64,000 nt of DNA from NCBI RefSeq assembly GCF_026625645.1, contig NZ_CP113056.1:2579001-2643000 (forward strand), written 5' to 3'. Position numbers and translations under genes: made by a program. This document shows positions 27,428 through 35,521 of this stretch, piece after piece (position 1 is the first letter of the stretch; the number at the start of each line of letters is the position of its first letter). The notes beneath the pieces are model-generated. The model did not search any database, was not told the origin of the DNA, and saw only the letters and a program-made list of their open reading frames with translations. Source of the stretch: Ancylobacter sp. SL191 (lineage in GTDB: Bacteria > Pseudomonadota > Alphaproteobacteria > Rhizobiales > Xanthobacteraceae).

Positions 27428-30336
27428 CTCTCACCTCCTTCCGAGACCTGCGCCGCGCGCGAGGAGCGCAGCGACTGGTGGGCGAGGGCGATGAGGATCA
27501 GCACGGTCGCGCCGACCACCAGGGCGAACACGCCGAGATCGAACAGCAGCGCGCTGGCGAGCGGGATTTTGCCGAGCACCGGCAGGTCCAGATACTGGAA
27601 ATGCGAGGTCAGGAAGGGATAACCGAACACCCAGGAGCCGACGCCCGTGCCCACCACTGTAAGAAGGCCGAGGCCCATCCAGCGCAGCGGCAGGACGCGC
27701 AGATGGTCCTCCACCCAGCGCGTGCCATTGGCCATGTACTGGATGACGAAGGCGATGGAGAGGGTAATGCCGGCCGCGAAGCCGCCGCCCGGCAGGTCGT
27801 GCCCGCGCATGAAGAGATAGACCGCGAGCACCGCCACCACCGGGAACATCCAGTTCATGATGAGGCGCGGGATGAGCAGATAGTCGCTCACCGTGTCGCC
27901 GGGCGTGCGGTCGGGCTCGGCATGGTCATAGGCGTTCTGCAGCCGCTGCTGCTCCGGCACCTCCTCGCTTTCCGGCGCCGGGCGGAAGCGGCGCAGGAGC
28001 GCGAAGACGGTCAGGCCGGCGAGGCACAGCACGACGATCTCGCCCATCGTGTCGAAGCCGCGGAAATCGACCAGAATCACGTTGACGATGTTGGTGCCGC
28101 CGCCCTCGGTATAGGCGCGCTCGACGAAGAAGCGGGAGACGCTCTCCGGCAGCGGCCGCGTCATCATGCAGTAGGAGAGGAAGGCCAGCGTCCCGCCAAA
28201 GGCGGCGGCGATGGCGAAATCGGTGTAGCGCCGCACCAGCACGGAGAGAGGCGGACGGGTCGGGTACACATTCTCGATGCGCTTGGGCAGCCAGCGCAGG
28301 CCGAGCAGCAGCAGCACCGTGGTGACGATCTCGACCAGAAGCTGCGTCACAGCGAGGTCGGGCGCCGAGAGCCAGACGAAGGTCAGGCACGTCACCAGCC
28401 CGGCGCCGCCCATCAGCACCAGCGCGGCAAGGCGGTGATACTTGGCCTGATAGGCCGCCGCGAGGCCGCAGGTCGCCCCCACCGCCCACATTAGCGCGAA
28501 GGCCGGCTCCACCGGCGTGCCGATCAGCGATCCGGCCCCCGCCACGCCGCCGACCAGCAGGGGCGAGAGGGCCGCAAGGATGGCGAGTCCCATCACCAGC
28601 CGCATCTGCGGTTGCAGGCGCCGCGTGCCGAATGCCGCCTCGGCGGCCGGGGCCCATTGCAGAGCGAGGGTGGCTAGCGCCTTCTCGAAGATGCGCTGGC
28701 CCTTGAGCCCGCGAATGACTGGCGGTCCCTCAATGCCGCTGTCGAGATCATCGCGCAGCGCGAAATAGAGCAGGATGCCGCCGGCGAGCGCGATGAAGCT
28801 CATCAGCAGCGGCAGGTTGAAGCCGTGCCAGACGGCCAGGCTGTAATAGGGCGTGGAGCCACCGAGCACGGATTCCACCGCCGTCCCAAGGATGGGGCCG
28901 ACGATGAGCGTCGGGACGATGCCGATGAGCAGGCAGATCAGAACCAACAGCTCGATTGGAAATCGCATCCAGTGCGCCGGCTCGTGCGGGATCTTCGGCA
29001 GGTCCACCGGGGGAGGGCCGAAGAACACGCCGAGGATGAAGCGCATCGAATAGGTGACGCTGAACACACCGGCCAGCGTCGCCCAATAGGGCAGGCTGTC
29101 GTCGAGCAGCGAGCCGGTATGGTCGGCGACCGCTTCGGCGAAGAACATCTCCTTCGAGATGAAGCCGTTCAGAAGCGGCACGCCGGCCATCGAGGCGGCG
29201 GCGACCATGGCCAGCGTGCCGGTGAACGGCATGTAGCGATAGAGCCCGCTGAGCTTGCGCAGGTCGCGCGTGCCGGTCTCGTGGTCGATGATGCCCGCCG
29301 CCATGAACAGCGACGCCTTGAAGATGGCGTGGTTCAGCGTGTGGAAGATTGCCGCTACCGCCGCCAGCGGGCTGCCGAGGCCGAGCAGGAGGGTGATGAG
29401 GCCGAGATGGCTGATGGTCGAATAGGCCAGCAGCCCCTTGAGATCCTGCTGGTAGATCGCCGCGAAGGCGCCGAGCAGCAGGGTGATCAGCCCGGCCGGC
29501 ACGACGATGTAGAACCAGGCGTCGGTGCCCGACAGCACCGGCCAGAGGCGGATCATCAGGAAGATGCCGGCCTTCACCATGGTGGCAGAGTGGAGATAGG
29601 CCGAGACCGGTGTCGGCGCCGCCATGGCGTGCGGCAGCCAGAAATGGAAGGGGAACTGTGCGCTCTTGGTGAAGGCACCGAGCAGGATCAGCACCAGAGC
29701 GGGCATATAGAGGTCGCTGTCGATGATGAGCTGGCGCGAGGCCAGAACCTCGTCGAGATCGTAGCTGCCGACGATCCGCCCGATCAGCAGCACGCCGACC
29801 AGCAGGCACAGCCCACCCGCTGCGGTGATGATGAGCGCCATGCGCGCGCCGTCACGCGCCGTCGCGCTGTGGTGCCAGTAACCGATCAGCAGGAAAGAGA
29901 AGAGGCTGGTCAGCTCCCAGAAGAAGACGATCTGGACGAGGTTGCCGGAGACAACCACACCGACCATCGCCCCCATGAAGGCGAGCAGGAAGGAGAAGAA
30001 GCGCGGCACGGGATCGTCGGGCGACATGTAGTAGCGGGCATAGAGCGCCACCAGCGCCCCAATGCCGAAGATCAGCAGGGCAAAGAGCCAGGCGAGGCCG
30101 TCGAGCCGCAGGGTGAAGTCGAGCCCCAGCATGGGCAGCCAGTCGAGATGGAGCCGAACCGGCTCCTGCGCGGCGACCGCCGGGTAGAGGGCGACGACGA
30201 TGACGCAGCCGGCAACAGCGATCGCGCCGGCGAGACTGGCAGCCGTGTTGCGGGCATTGGTCGGCAGGAAACCCGCCAGCAGGGCGCCGGTGAAGGGCAG
30301 GACAAGCGCGGCAAGGAGCAGCCAGCCATTCAACAT
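27418..30336 (-). CDS. mnhA: Na+(K+)/H+ antiporter fused subunits A and B (PhaAB type)
   Basis: Largest subunit, 972 residues. The first about 770 residues are MnhA, homologous to NuoL: FFWELTSLFSFLLIGYWHHS, FHFWLPHAMAAPTPVSAYLHSATMV-type lysine/histidine helices and the long C-terminal MbhD/MbhE-like part (APDLAVTQLLVEIVTTVLLL). The remainder is MnhB (LIPRLIMNWMFPVVAVLAVY, RGHDLPGGGFAAGI). The A-B fusion is typical of rhizobial Pha systems, which support pH and Na+ or K+ tolerance. I place the start at 30336 after AGGAGGG; the longer open frame upstream runs through the divergent XRE gene and is not coding. Confidence 0.93.
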   Translation of the reverse strand: MLNGWLLLAALVLPFTGALLAGFLPTNARNTAASLAGAIAVAGCVIVVALYPAVAAQEPVRLHLDWLPMLGLDFTLRLDGLAWLFALLIFGIGALVALYARYYMSPDDPVPRFFSFLLAFMGAMVGVVVSGNLVQIVFFWELTSLFSFLLIGYWHHSATARDGARMALIITAAGGLCLLVGVLLIGRIVGSYDLDEVLASRQLIIDSDLYMPALVLILLGAFTKSAQFPFHFWLPHAMAAPTPVSAYLHSATMVKAGIFLMIRLWPVLSGTDAWFYIVVPAGLITLLLGAFAAIYQQDLKGLLAYSTISHLGLITLLLGLGSPLAAVAAIFHTLNHAIFKASLFMAAGIIDHETGTRDLRKLSGLYRYMPFTGTLAMVAAASMAGVPLLNGFISKEMFFAEAVADHTGSLLDDSLPYWATLAGVFSVTYSMRFILGVFFGPPPVDLPKIPHEPAHWMRFPIELLVLICLLIGIVPTLIVGPILGTAVESVLGGSTPYYSLAVWHGFNLPLLMSFIALAGGILLYFALRDDLDSGIEGPPVIRGLKGQRIFEKALATLALQWAPAAEAAFGTRRLQPQMRLVMGLAILAALSPLLVGGVAGAGSLIGTPVEPAFALMWAVGATCGLAAAYQAKYHRLAALVLMGGAGLVTCLTFVWLSAPDLAVTQLLVEIVTTVLLLLGLRWLPKRIENVYPTRPPLSVLVRRYTDFAIAAAFGGTLAFLSYCMMTRPLPESVSRFFVERAYTEGGGTNIVNVILVDFRGFDTMGEIVVLCLAGLTVFALLRRFRPAPESEEVPEQQRLQNAYDHAEPDRTPGDTVSDYLLIPRLIMNWMFPVVAVLAVYLFMRGHDLPGGGFAAGITLSIAFVIQYMANGTRWVEDHLRVLPLRWMGLGLLTVVGTGVGSWVFGYPFLTSHFQYLDLPVLGKIPLASALLFDLGVFALVVGATVLILIALAHQSLRSSRAAQVSEGGERWR

Positions 30337-30367
30337 CTGCGCGCCTGCCCTCCTGCGTTGTACCCGT

Positions 30368-30415
30368 CTTGCGTGATTTCGCCCATTATGGTTGATTTGG
30401 ACGTCGTCACGCAAG
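30368..30415. promoter_or_regulatory. Inverted repeat between antiporter operon and XRE gene
   Basis: Perfect 9-base arms CTTGCGTGA (30368-30376) and TCACGCAAG (30407-30415), 30 bases apart, sit in the 88-base divergent region. Placement suggests an operator for the small XRE regulator acting on both promoters (inference). Confidence 0.5.
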
Positions 30416-30424
30416 GCAAAAGCC

Positions 30425-30652
30425 ATGGAACTGGCGCCGGAACAATGTCGTGCCGCTCGTGGGCTGCTGAATTGGAGCCAGGAGCGGCTGGCCGAGGAGG
30501 CGGGTGTCTCGCGCAGCACAGTGCGGGACTTCGAGTGCCATCGGCATGTGCTGCATCGGGGTACCGAGTCCCAGATCATCCGCACCCTTGAGGGCGCGGG
30601 CGTCATCCTGCTGGCCGCCGGCGAGCACGGGCCCGGCGTGCGCATCCGCTGA
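30425..30652 (+). CDS. Small XRE-type DNA-binding protein
   Basis: 75 residues from the ATG at 30425. The HTH is RAARGLLNWSQERLAEEAGV followed by SRSTVRDFE, then a short tail ending GVILLAAGEHGPGVRIR. This compact architecture (HTH plus GAGVIxxxxxxGPGVRxR tail) is common in Hyphomicrobiales, and a second member lies in the integrated element at 59269-59541. Divergent from the Mrp antiporter operon. Confidence 0.8.
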   Translation: MELAPEQCRAARGLLNWSQERLAEEAGVSRSTVRDFECHRHVLHRGTESQIIRTLEGAGVILLAAGEHGPGVRIR

Positions 30653-30658
30653 GCCAAT

Positions 30659-30681
30659 GTGAGAATGAACCACGTTCTCAC
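30659..30681. promoter_or_regulatory. Operator-like inverted repeat before the phosphoesterase gene
   Basis: GTGAGAA (30659-30665) and TTCTCAC (30675-30681), perfect 7-base arms with a 9-base centre, begin six bases after the XRE stop and end 28 bases before the phosphoesterase ATG. A regulator site is the best reading; it could also be a weak terminator. Confidence 0.45.
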
Positions 30682-30709
30682 CAGCGTGGCGCCTCGCTAC
30701 ACTCCGTCC

Positions 30710-32098
30710 ATGCGCCGCCAGATCTTCACCCTTCTGTTCCTTGCCTTCGTTGCGCTTGCACCCGCACGCGGCACGGCGGCGGACAGCGTCTTCCTGCAGA
30801 TATCCGACATCCATTTCGACCCGTTCGATCCACCCTCAGGCGCGGCGGCGCTGTCCGAGCTCGATGTGTCGTCATGGACAGCGCATTTGGCGTCCCAAGC
30901 CAGCCCGCGCCCGGCAGGCTGGGGACACGACACCAATTTCCCCCTGCTTGAGAGCGCGCTCGCCGAAATCGCTCGCGCGGCCACCACCGCAGACTTCGTG
31001 CTGCTGACAGGCGACCTCATCGCCCACGATTTCCCCGAGCTGACGCAGAAAGCGCTCGGCTTCGCGCCGGGCACCGCCGAGAGCCGCGCTTTCGCGGCGA
31101 AGACGACGCTCTATGTCATTGAGCGCGTGCGCGAAGCGGCGGGCGGCAAGCCGGTCTTTCTCACGCTGGGCAATACCGATTCCGGCTGCGGCGACTACCG
31201 TATCGATCCCGATGGACCTTATCTCGACGCCACGCGCGCGGCGGTGCGCCAGTTGGCGGGTGCGGACCGTCTCGCCGCCGATTTCGATGCCACCTATCGC
31301 GCCGGCGGCTACTATGCGGCGGCCCACCCGACGCTCGCCAACGTCACCATGCTGGTGATCGACGATGCCCTCTGGTCGCCGGAATACAGCGATCCCTGCG
31401 GCAGCGCGGGCGGTGAGGCGGGCGCGGCCATGCTGGAGTGGCTGGGGCGCCAGCTTGCCGAGGCGCAGGCGGCCGGTCGGCGGGTCTGGCTGCTGCATCA
31501 CATCCCGCCCGGTATCGATGCCTATGCGACCCTTCGTGCCAAGGAAGCAACCTGCCGCGCGCGCATCGTGCCGATGCTGGCGGAGCCCTATGCGACCGGC
31601 TTCACGGATCTGCTGGCGCGCTATTCCAGCACGATCGCCGCCAGTTTCAGCGGCCATGACCACCATGACGATTATCGCCTGTTGCGCGATACCGCCGGCG
31701 CGGTGGTCGGCGTTGACAAGATCGTGCCGGCGATCAGCCCGATCTTCGGGCAGAATCCGGGCTTTCACATCTTCAGCTATGACCGGACAAGCGGCGCGGT
31801 CACCGATTTCGCGACCCGCTACCTCGCCAATCTCGGCACGGCGCAGAGGGCGTCGGACGGGCAATGGCGCGAGGAATATGTGTTCTCCGCCGCCTATGGC
31901 GCCACGGGCTTCTCGCCGTCGAGCGCCGAGGCGATGTGGAAGCAGCTTCTGCCCCCGACCGAGCCGGTCGCCTCGACCTTTCGGCGGCTCTACCCGGTCA
32001 GCCATGGCGAACTGGGCGCCGCCGATCTTCCCGCCTATGCCTGCGCCATCGGTTTCCTCAGGCGAGAGGACTTTGCTGCCTGTTATTGTGATCGCTAG
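30710..32098 (+). CDS. Secreted calcineurin-like metallophosphoesterase (acid sphingomyelinase-like)
   Basis: 462 residues with a Sec signal peptide (MRRQIFTLLFLAFVALAPARG). All metallophosphoesterase metal motifs are visible: DIHFDPFD, LLTGDLIAHD, a modified GNTDSGCGD in place of GNHD/E, LLHHIPPGID and SGHDHHDDY. The layout resembles the acid sphingomyelinase/SMPDL group, periplasmic or extracellular enzymes acting on phosphodiesters or nucleotides; the substrate is not determinable. Cysteines near the end (ACAIGFLRREDFAACYC) could form a disulfide. The ATG at 30710 begins the signal peptide; a GTG at 30659 lies within the operator-like repeat and is unlikely. Confidence 0.85.
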   Translation: MRRQIFTLLFLAFVALAPARGTAADSVFLQISDIHFDPFDPPSGAAALSELDVSSWTAHLASQASPRPAGWGHDTNFPLLESALAEIARAATTADFVLLTGDLIAHDFPELTQKALGFAPGTAESRAFAAKTTLYVIERVREAAGGKPVFLTLGNTDSGCGDYRIDPDGPYLDATRAAVRQLAGADRLAADFDATYRAGGYYAAAHPTLANVTMLVIDDALWSPEYSDPCGSAGGEAGAAMLEWLGRQLAEAQAAGRRVWLLHHIPPGIDAYATLRAKEATCRARIVPMLAEPYATGFTDLLARYSSTIAASFSGHDHHDDYRLLRDTAGAVVGVDKIVPAISPIFGQNPGFHIFSYDRTSGAVTDFATRYLANLGTAQRASDGQWREEYVFSAAYGATGFSPSSAEAMWKQLLPPTEPVASTFRRLYPVSHGELGAADLPAYACAIGFLRREDFAACYCDR

Positions 32099-32101
32099 AA
32101 C

Positions 32102-33577
32102 CTAGGATTTCGGCTCCGGCGGGGTCGAGCGCGCTGCGGCCCACGCCGCGATGGCGGCGGCAACCGCGATCAGCCCGAGCAAGGGGACGCTGTCGCGGAC
32201 GGCCGTGAGCAGGTTGGCGCTGCCCGCCGCGTTCCAGCCCCGGTCTGTGCCCGCGACCTCCTCGAGCCGCCACGTCAAGCTGCTCGCCCCAAGGGCGACG
32301 CCAAGGCTGGTGCCGAGCACGCGCATGAGGTTCAGCAGCGCGCCCGCCGCGCCGGAGAGTTCGGCGGGCACGGCCGCCAGGGTCGCATTATTGTTCGGCG
32401 CGATGAACAGGCCGAGACCAATGCCGATCAGCGTGAAGGCCACCGTGTCGATGGCCTTGTGATAGGGCGACAGGCCGACGCTCATCCGCATCATCATGAT
32501 TGCGAGCAGGCAGAGCAGCATGGCCGCGCCGCCGATGCGCGTGCGTCCCAGCCATTGCCGGATGTCCTGGCTGAACGGGGCGGAGAGGCCGATGGCGACG
32601 GGAATGATGGCGAGCCGGAAGCCGGCCTGTGCCGGTCCCTGCCCATAGCCATGCTCCAGCGCGAAGGACATGAGGAAGAACGTCCCGTAGAGCAGGCCAT
32701 AGGCGAGGGTTACGGCCATGGCGCCGAAGCGGAAACCCGCGCTCTGCAACAGGCGGGGGTCGATCAGCGGGGACGTGCAGCGGCGTTCGTGACGCACCAG
32801 TAGCCCCAGCAGCACGGCGGAGATCGCGAAGCCGCCCAATGTGGGAGCCGACAGCAAGCCCCAATGCGAGGCATGGTTCAGCGTCGCCACCAGAAGGATC
32901 AGCGCCGGGCCGATGAGCAGCGCGCCGGTCCAGTCGAAGCTCTTGCGCGGCCCGGCGATGCGCGAGCGCGGCAGGGCCAGCCAGCCGACGACCATCGCCA
33001 GCGCCCCGAAGGGGACGGTGACCCAGAACACCCAGCGCCAGCCGAGGCCCACCAGAATGAGCCCGCCCAGCGCCGGCCCGGCGCTCATCCCGACGGCCTG
33101 AGCCGCTGCGAAGAAGCCGAGCGCCCGCCCGCGCGAGGCGGCGGGGATGGTTGCGACCAGGATGGAGATGCTGTTGGCGCCAAGCAGCGCGCCGCCCATG
33201 CCCTGCAGGAAGCGGAAAACGAGCAACTGCTCGAACGTCGCCGCGAGACCGCAGAGCGCGGTGGCGACAATGAAGAGAGCATACCCGACGAGATAGAGGC
33301 TTTTACGCCCCACCATCTCGCACAGCCGGCCGAAGATCGGCAGGAAAGAGGCGAAGGCGAGGAGATAGGACAGCGCCACCCAGCTTACCTTCTGGATCGG
33401 CACCTCGAAGGCATGGCTGAGGGTGGGCAAGGCGAGCTGGACGATGGTCGCGTCGAGCTGGCCAACAAAGGCGCCGATGCAGACAAGCCCGATGACCAGC
33501 CAGGGGTGCCAGGACCGCTGTTCAAGCCAGGGCAGGGCGTCCGGTTCAACGCTGAAGCGGGAGAAGAGAGAGGGCAT
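32102..33577 (-). CDS. MFS drug exporter, DHA2 (14-helix EmrB/QacA) family
   Basis: About 491 residues with fourteen predicted helices. The DHA2 motif D1 region is VGQLDATIVQLALPTL, motif A is LPIFGRLCEMVGRKSLY, and motif C-like GFFAAAQAVGMSAGPALGGLI follows. Such proteins export drugs, dyes or metabolites using the proton gradient. It converges on the phosphoesterase gene with 3 bases between stops and is divergent from the ECF sigma gene. A GGTTCC-N5-GGAACC palindrome lies upstream. A siderophore-export role is possible from context but not supported by motif. Confidence 0.9.
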   Translation of the reverse strand: MPSLFSRFSVEPDALPWLEQRSWHPWLVIGLVCIGAFVGQLDATIVQLALPTLSHAFEVPIQKVSWVALSYLLAFASFLPIFGRLCEMVGRKSLYLVGYALFIVATALCGLAATFEQLLVFRFLQGMGGALLGANSISILVATIPAASRGRALGFFAAAQAVGMSAGPALGGLILVGLGWRWVFWVTVPFGALAMVVGWLALPRSRIAGPRKSFDWTGALLIGPALILLVATLNHASHWGLLSAPTLGGFAISAVLLGLLVRHERRCTSPLIDPRLLQSAGFRFGAMAVTLAYGLLYGTFFLMSFALEHGYGQGPAQAGFRLAIIPVAIGLSAPFSQDIRQWLGRTRIGGAAMLLCLLAIMMMRMSVGLSPYHKAIDTVAFTLIGIGLGLFIAPNNNATLAAVPAELSGAAGALLNLMRVLGTSLGVALGASSLTWRLEEVAGTDRGWNAAGSANLLTAVRDSVPLLGLIAVAAAIAAWAAARSTPPEPKS

Positions 33578-33718
33578 CACGGCTCAGGGCTGGACAGCGG
33601 CGTCACCTTGGCGGAGGTGGATACCATAGGGCCGCGGGCGCTCGCCAGCCGCCGCATTGCCACTGTTCAACGAGAGAGGCGTGTTGGTACAGGTCGAGAG
33701 CCGAATCGCCCCACGTAC

Positions 33719-33735
33719 GGTTCCAGTATGGAACC
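33719..33735. promoter_or_regulatory. 17-bp palindrome in the MFS/ECF divergent region
   Basis: GGTTCC-AGTAT-GGAACC, perfect 6-base arms, about 142 bases upstream of the MFS start and 115 before the ECF sigma start. The size and symmetry fit a TetR- or MarR-type operator for the exporter. No iron-responsive box consensus (Fur or Irr) was recognised in the remaining gap 33578-33849. Confidence 0.45.
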
Positions 33736-33849
33736 AGTCTAAACGGTAGCTTTGAGCCATGCTAATCTAGTGTTGGCCGGGTTACTTGGCCGCGTCACGC
33801 ATGTTAGTCGTCTCTCACACAAATTCGTGATGTCGTTGTGGGCCGGTGC

Positions 33850-34344
33850 ATGCAGCCTGACCTGTCACTCGTCTTTTCGACCTATGGAACCGAGCTGCGG
33901 CGCTATCTGCAGCGGCGGCTCGGTGATGGTCATATGGCCAGCGATCTGGTGCAGGATACGTTCTTGAACCTGATCGAGGGGCCGGAGACGCGTATTCAGG
34001 ACATCCGTGCCTACCTCTATACCATTGCCCGCAACCTGCTGATCAATCACGTCAAGCAGGAGGTGCGCCGGCGCACCGACAGCGTGGCGCCGGACGCGCT
34101 CTCGGACCTCGCGGCCGACGAGCCGTCCCCCGAGGACATCGTGGATTCCCGCCTGCAGCTCGAACGGGTGCACGCGCTGGTGCTCGAACTTCCCCGACGC
34201 ACGCAGGAAATCTTCGTGCTGAACCGCATCCATGGCCTCACCCATGCCGAGGTCGCCCGCCATTTGCAGATCTCCGACAGCTCGGTGCAGAAGCACCTCG
34301 CTATGGCGATCGCTCATATGACGCGGCGCCTCCGGGGGCGCTAG
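33850..34344 (+). CDS. ECF sigma factor, FecI-like
   Basis: 164 residues starting at the ATG at 33850 (a GTG at 33838 is also in frame). Region 2 is YLQRRLGDGHMASDLVQDTF with DIRAYLYTIARNLLINH; region 4 is LPRRTQEIFVLNRIHGLTH followed by EVARHLQISDSSVQKHLAMA. This is the iron-starvation (FecI) subgroup. With the FecR-like and STN-receptor genes downstream it forms a cell-surface-signalling trio: ferric siderophore binding outside releases the sigma factor to transcribe the uptake operon. Confidence 0.92.
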   Translation: MQPDLSLVFSTYGTELRRYLQRRLGDGHMASDLVQDTFLNLIEGPETRIQDIRAYLYTIARNLLINHVKQEVRRRTDSVAPDALSDLAADEPSPEDIVDSRLQLERVHALVLELPRRTQEIFVLNRIHGLTHAEVARHLQISDSSVQKHLAMAIAHMTRRLRGR

Positions 34345-34413
34345 CTCCCGGTTTTTACGGTGTTCTCCTCGTCGGTTGTCTACTGAAGGGGAACGCGAGC
34401 GTGGGGCAGGGAC

Positions 34414-35397
34414 GTGGGCAGCATCGACAATCGCGCGCATGAGATCGAGCTGCGCGCGGCCGAATGGGTGGCGCGTCTTGATGGCGGTCCGCTGAGCCCG
34501 GCCGAAAGCGCGTGCCTGCGCGAGTGGCTGGAGGAAGAGCCCGAGCACCGGGCGGCCTTTGAGGAGGCTGCCGCCACCTGGCGCGAGCTGTCGCTGCTGC
34601 GCCGTGATCCCGGCCCGCTGCGCGACCTCGTGCCGAGAACACGACCGGCCTCGCCGGTACGCCGCGCGGTTCGCGTCGGGGCTATCGTCGCTTTGCTGGT
34701 CCTTGCCGGCGGGATGGCGCGCTACCAGTTCGGCGATCCCTGGCTTCTTGCGAGCGCCGACCATCGAACCGCGCCGGGAGAGCTGCGCAGCGTGACCCTG
34801 CCGGATGGCAGCGTGGCGGAGCTCGGTCCCGCGAGCGCCATTGCCGTTGATTTCGACAGCGCTGAACGCCGCGTGCGCCTGCTCGCGGGCGAGGTGTTCT
34901 TCACGGCGGCGCCCCGTGCGGGCGATGAGACACGTCCCTTCGTCGTCGAGGCGGGCGTGGGGCGGACGATGGCTCTCGGCACGCAGTTCGTCGTCGAGGA
35001 TGAAGGCGAGGGGGCCGACGTGCTCGCCATCGAGCACCAGATCGAGGTCGCCCTCGATCATGCCGGCGCGCGGCAGGACGTGGTGCTCTCGCCCGGCCAG
35101 GAAGTGCGCTACCGCCGTGGCCTCGGCCTCGGACGGGTGCGCACGCGCGACGTCGCCACCGCCACGGCCTGGCGGCGCGGAATGCTGGTGTTCAGCGGCT
35201 CGCGCCTCGGCGAGGTGGTGGAGACGCTCAACCGCTACCGGCGCGGGCGTATCGTTATTCTGGACGGCGGGCTTGCCGACCGGCGGGTGAGCGGCGTGTT
35301 CGCCACCAACGATCTCGATGACGCGATCGAGACCATCACGGCCGAGCTCGGCATCGGCTCCAGGTCGATTTATCCTTTTGTAACAGTGCTTTATTGA
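34414..35397 (+). CDS. FecR-like transmembrane anti-sigma regulator
   Basis: 327 residues from a GTG at 34414. The N-terminal cytoplasmic DUF4880-type domain reads AAEWVARLDGGPLSPAE and FEEAAATWREL. One membrane helix follows (AIVALLVLAGGMARY, about 90-105). The periplasmic FecR domain has SVTLPDGSVAELGPASAIAV, RLLAGEVFFTAAP and a STN-like C-terminal segment (RRVSGVFATNDLDDAIETI). It transmits receptor occupancy to the ECF sigma factor, encoded 69 bases upstream. Confidence 0.9.
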   Translation: MGSIDNRAHEIELRAAEWVARLDGGPLSPAESACLREWLEEEPEHRAAFEEAAATWRELSLLRRDPGPLRDLVPRTRPASPVRRAVRVGAIVALLVLAGGMARYQFGDPWLLASADHRTAPGELRSVTLPDGSVAELGPASAIAVDFDSAERRVRLLAGEVFFTAAPRAGDETRPFVVEAGVGRTMALGTQFVVEDEGEGADVLAIEHQIEVALDHAGARQDVVLSPGQEVRYRRGLGLGRVRTRDVATATAWRRGMLVFSGSRLGEVVETLNRYRRGRIVILDGGLADRRVSGVFATNDLDDAIETITAELGIGSRSIYPFVTVLY

Positions 35398-35521
35398 AAA
35401 ACCGCAGATAGGGCGATTTTCTTTTACGGACTCGCCTCCGCCGTTTGTCTTCCTTCCTGCAGGCAGCGTGGGGGCTGGCTGACGCGCAAGTGCGCGCTCT
35501 GACAGGAAGGAACGAGGCTCC

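Noticed and set aside
30337..30681. N-terminal extension of the fused antiporter subunit
   Set aside because: The open frame runs antisense through the XRE gene and is Arg/Ser-rich; the good ribosome site and NuoL-like start are at 30336.
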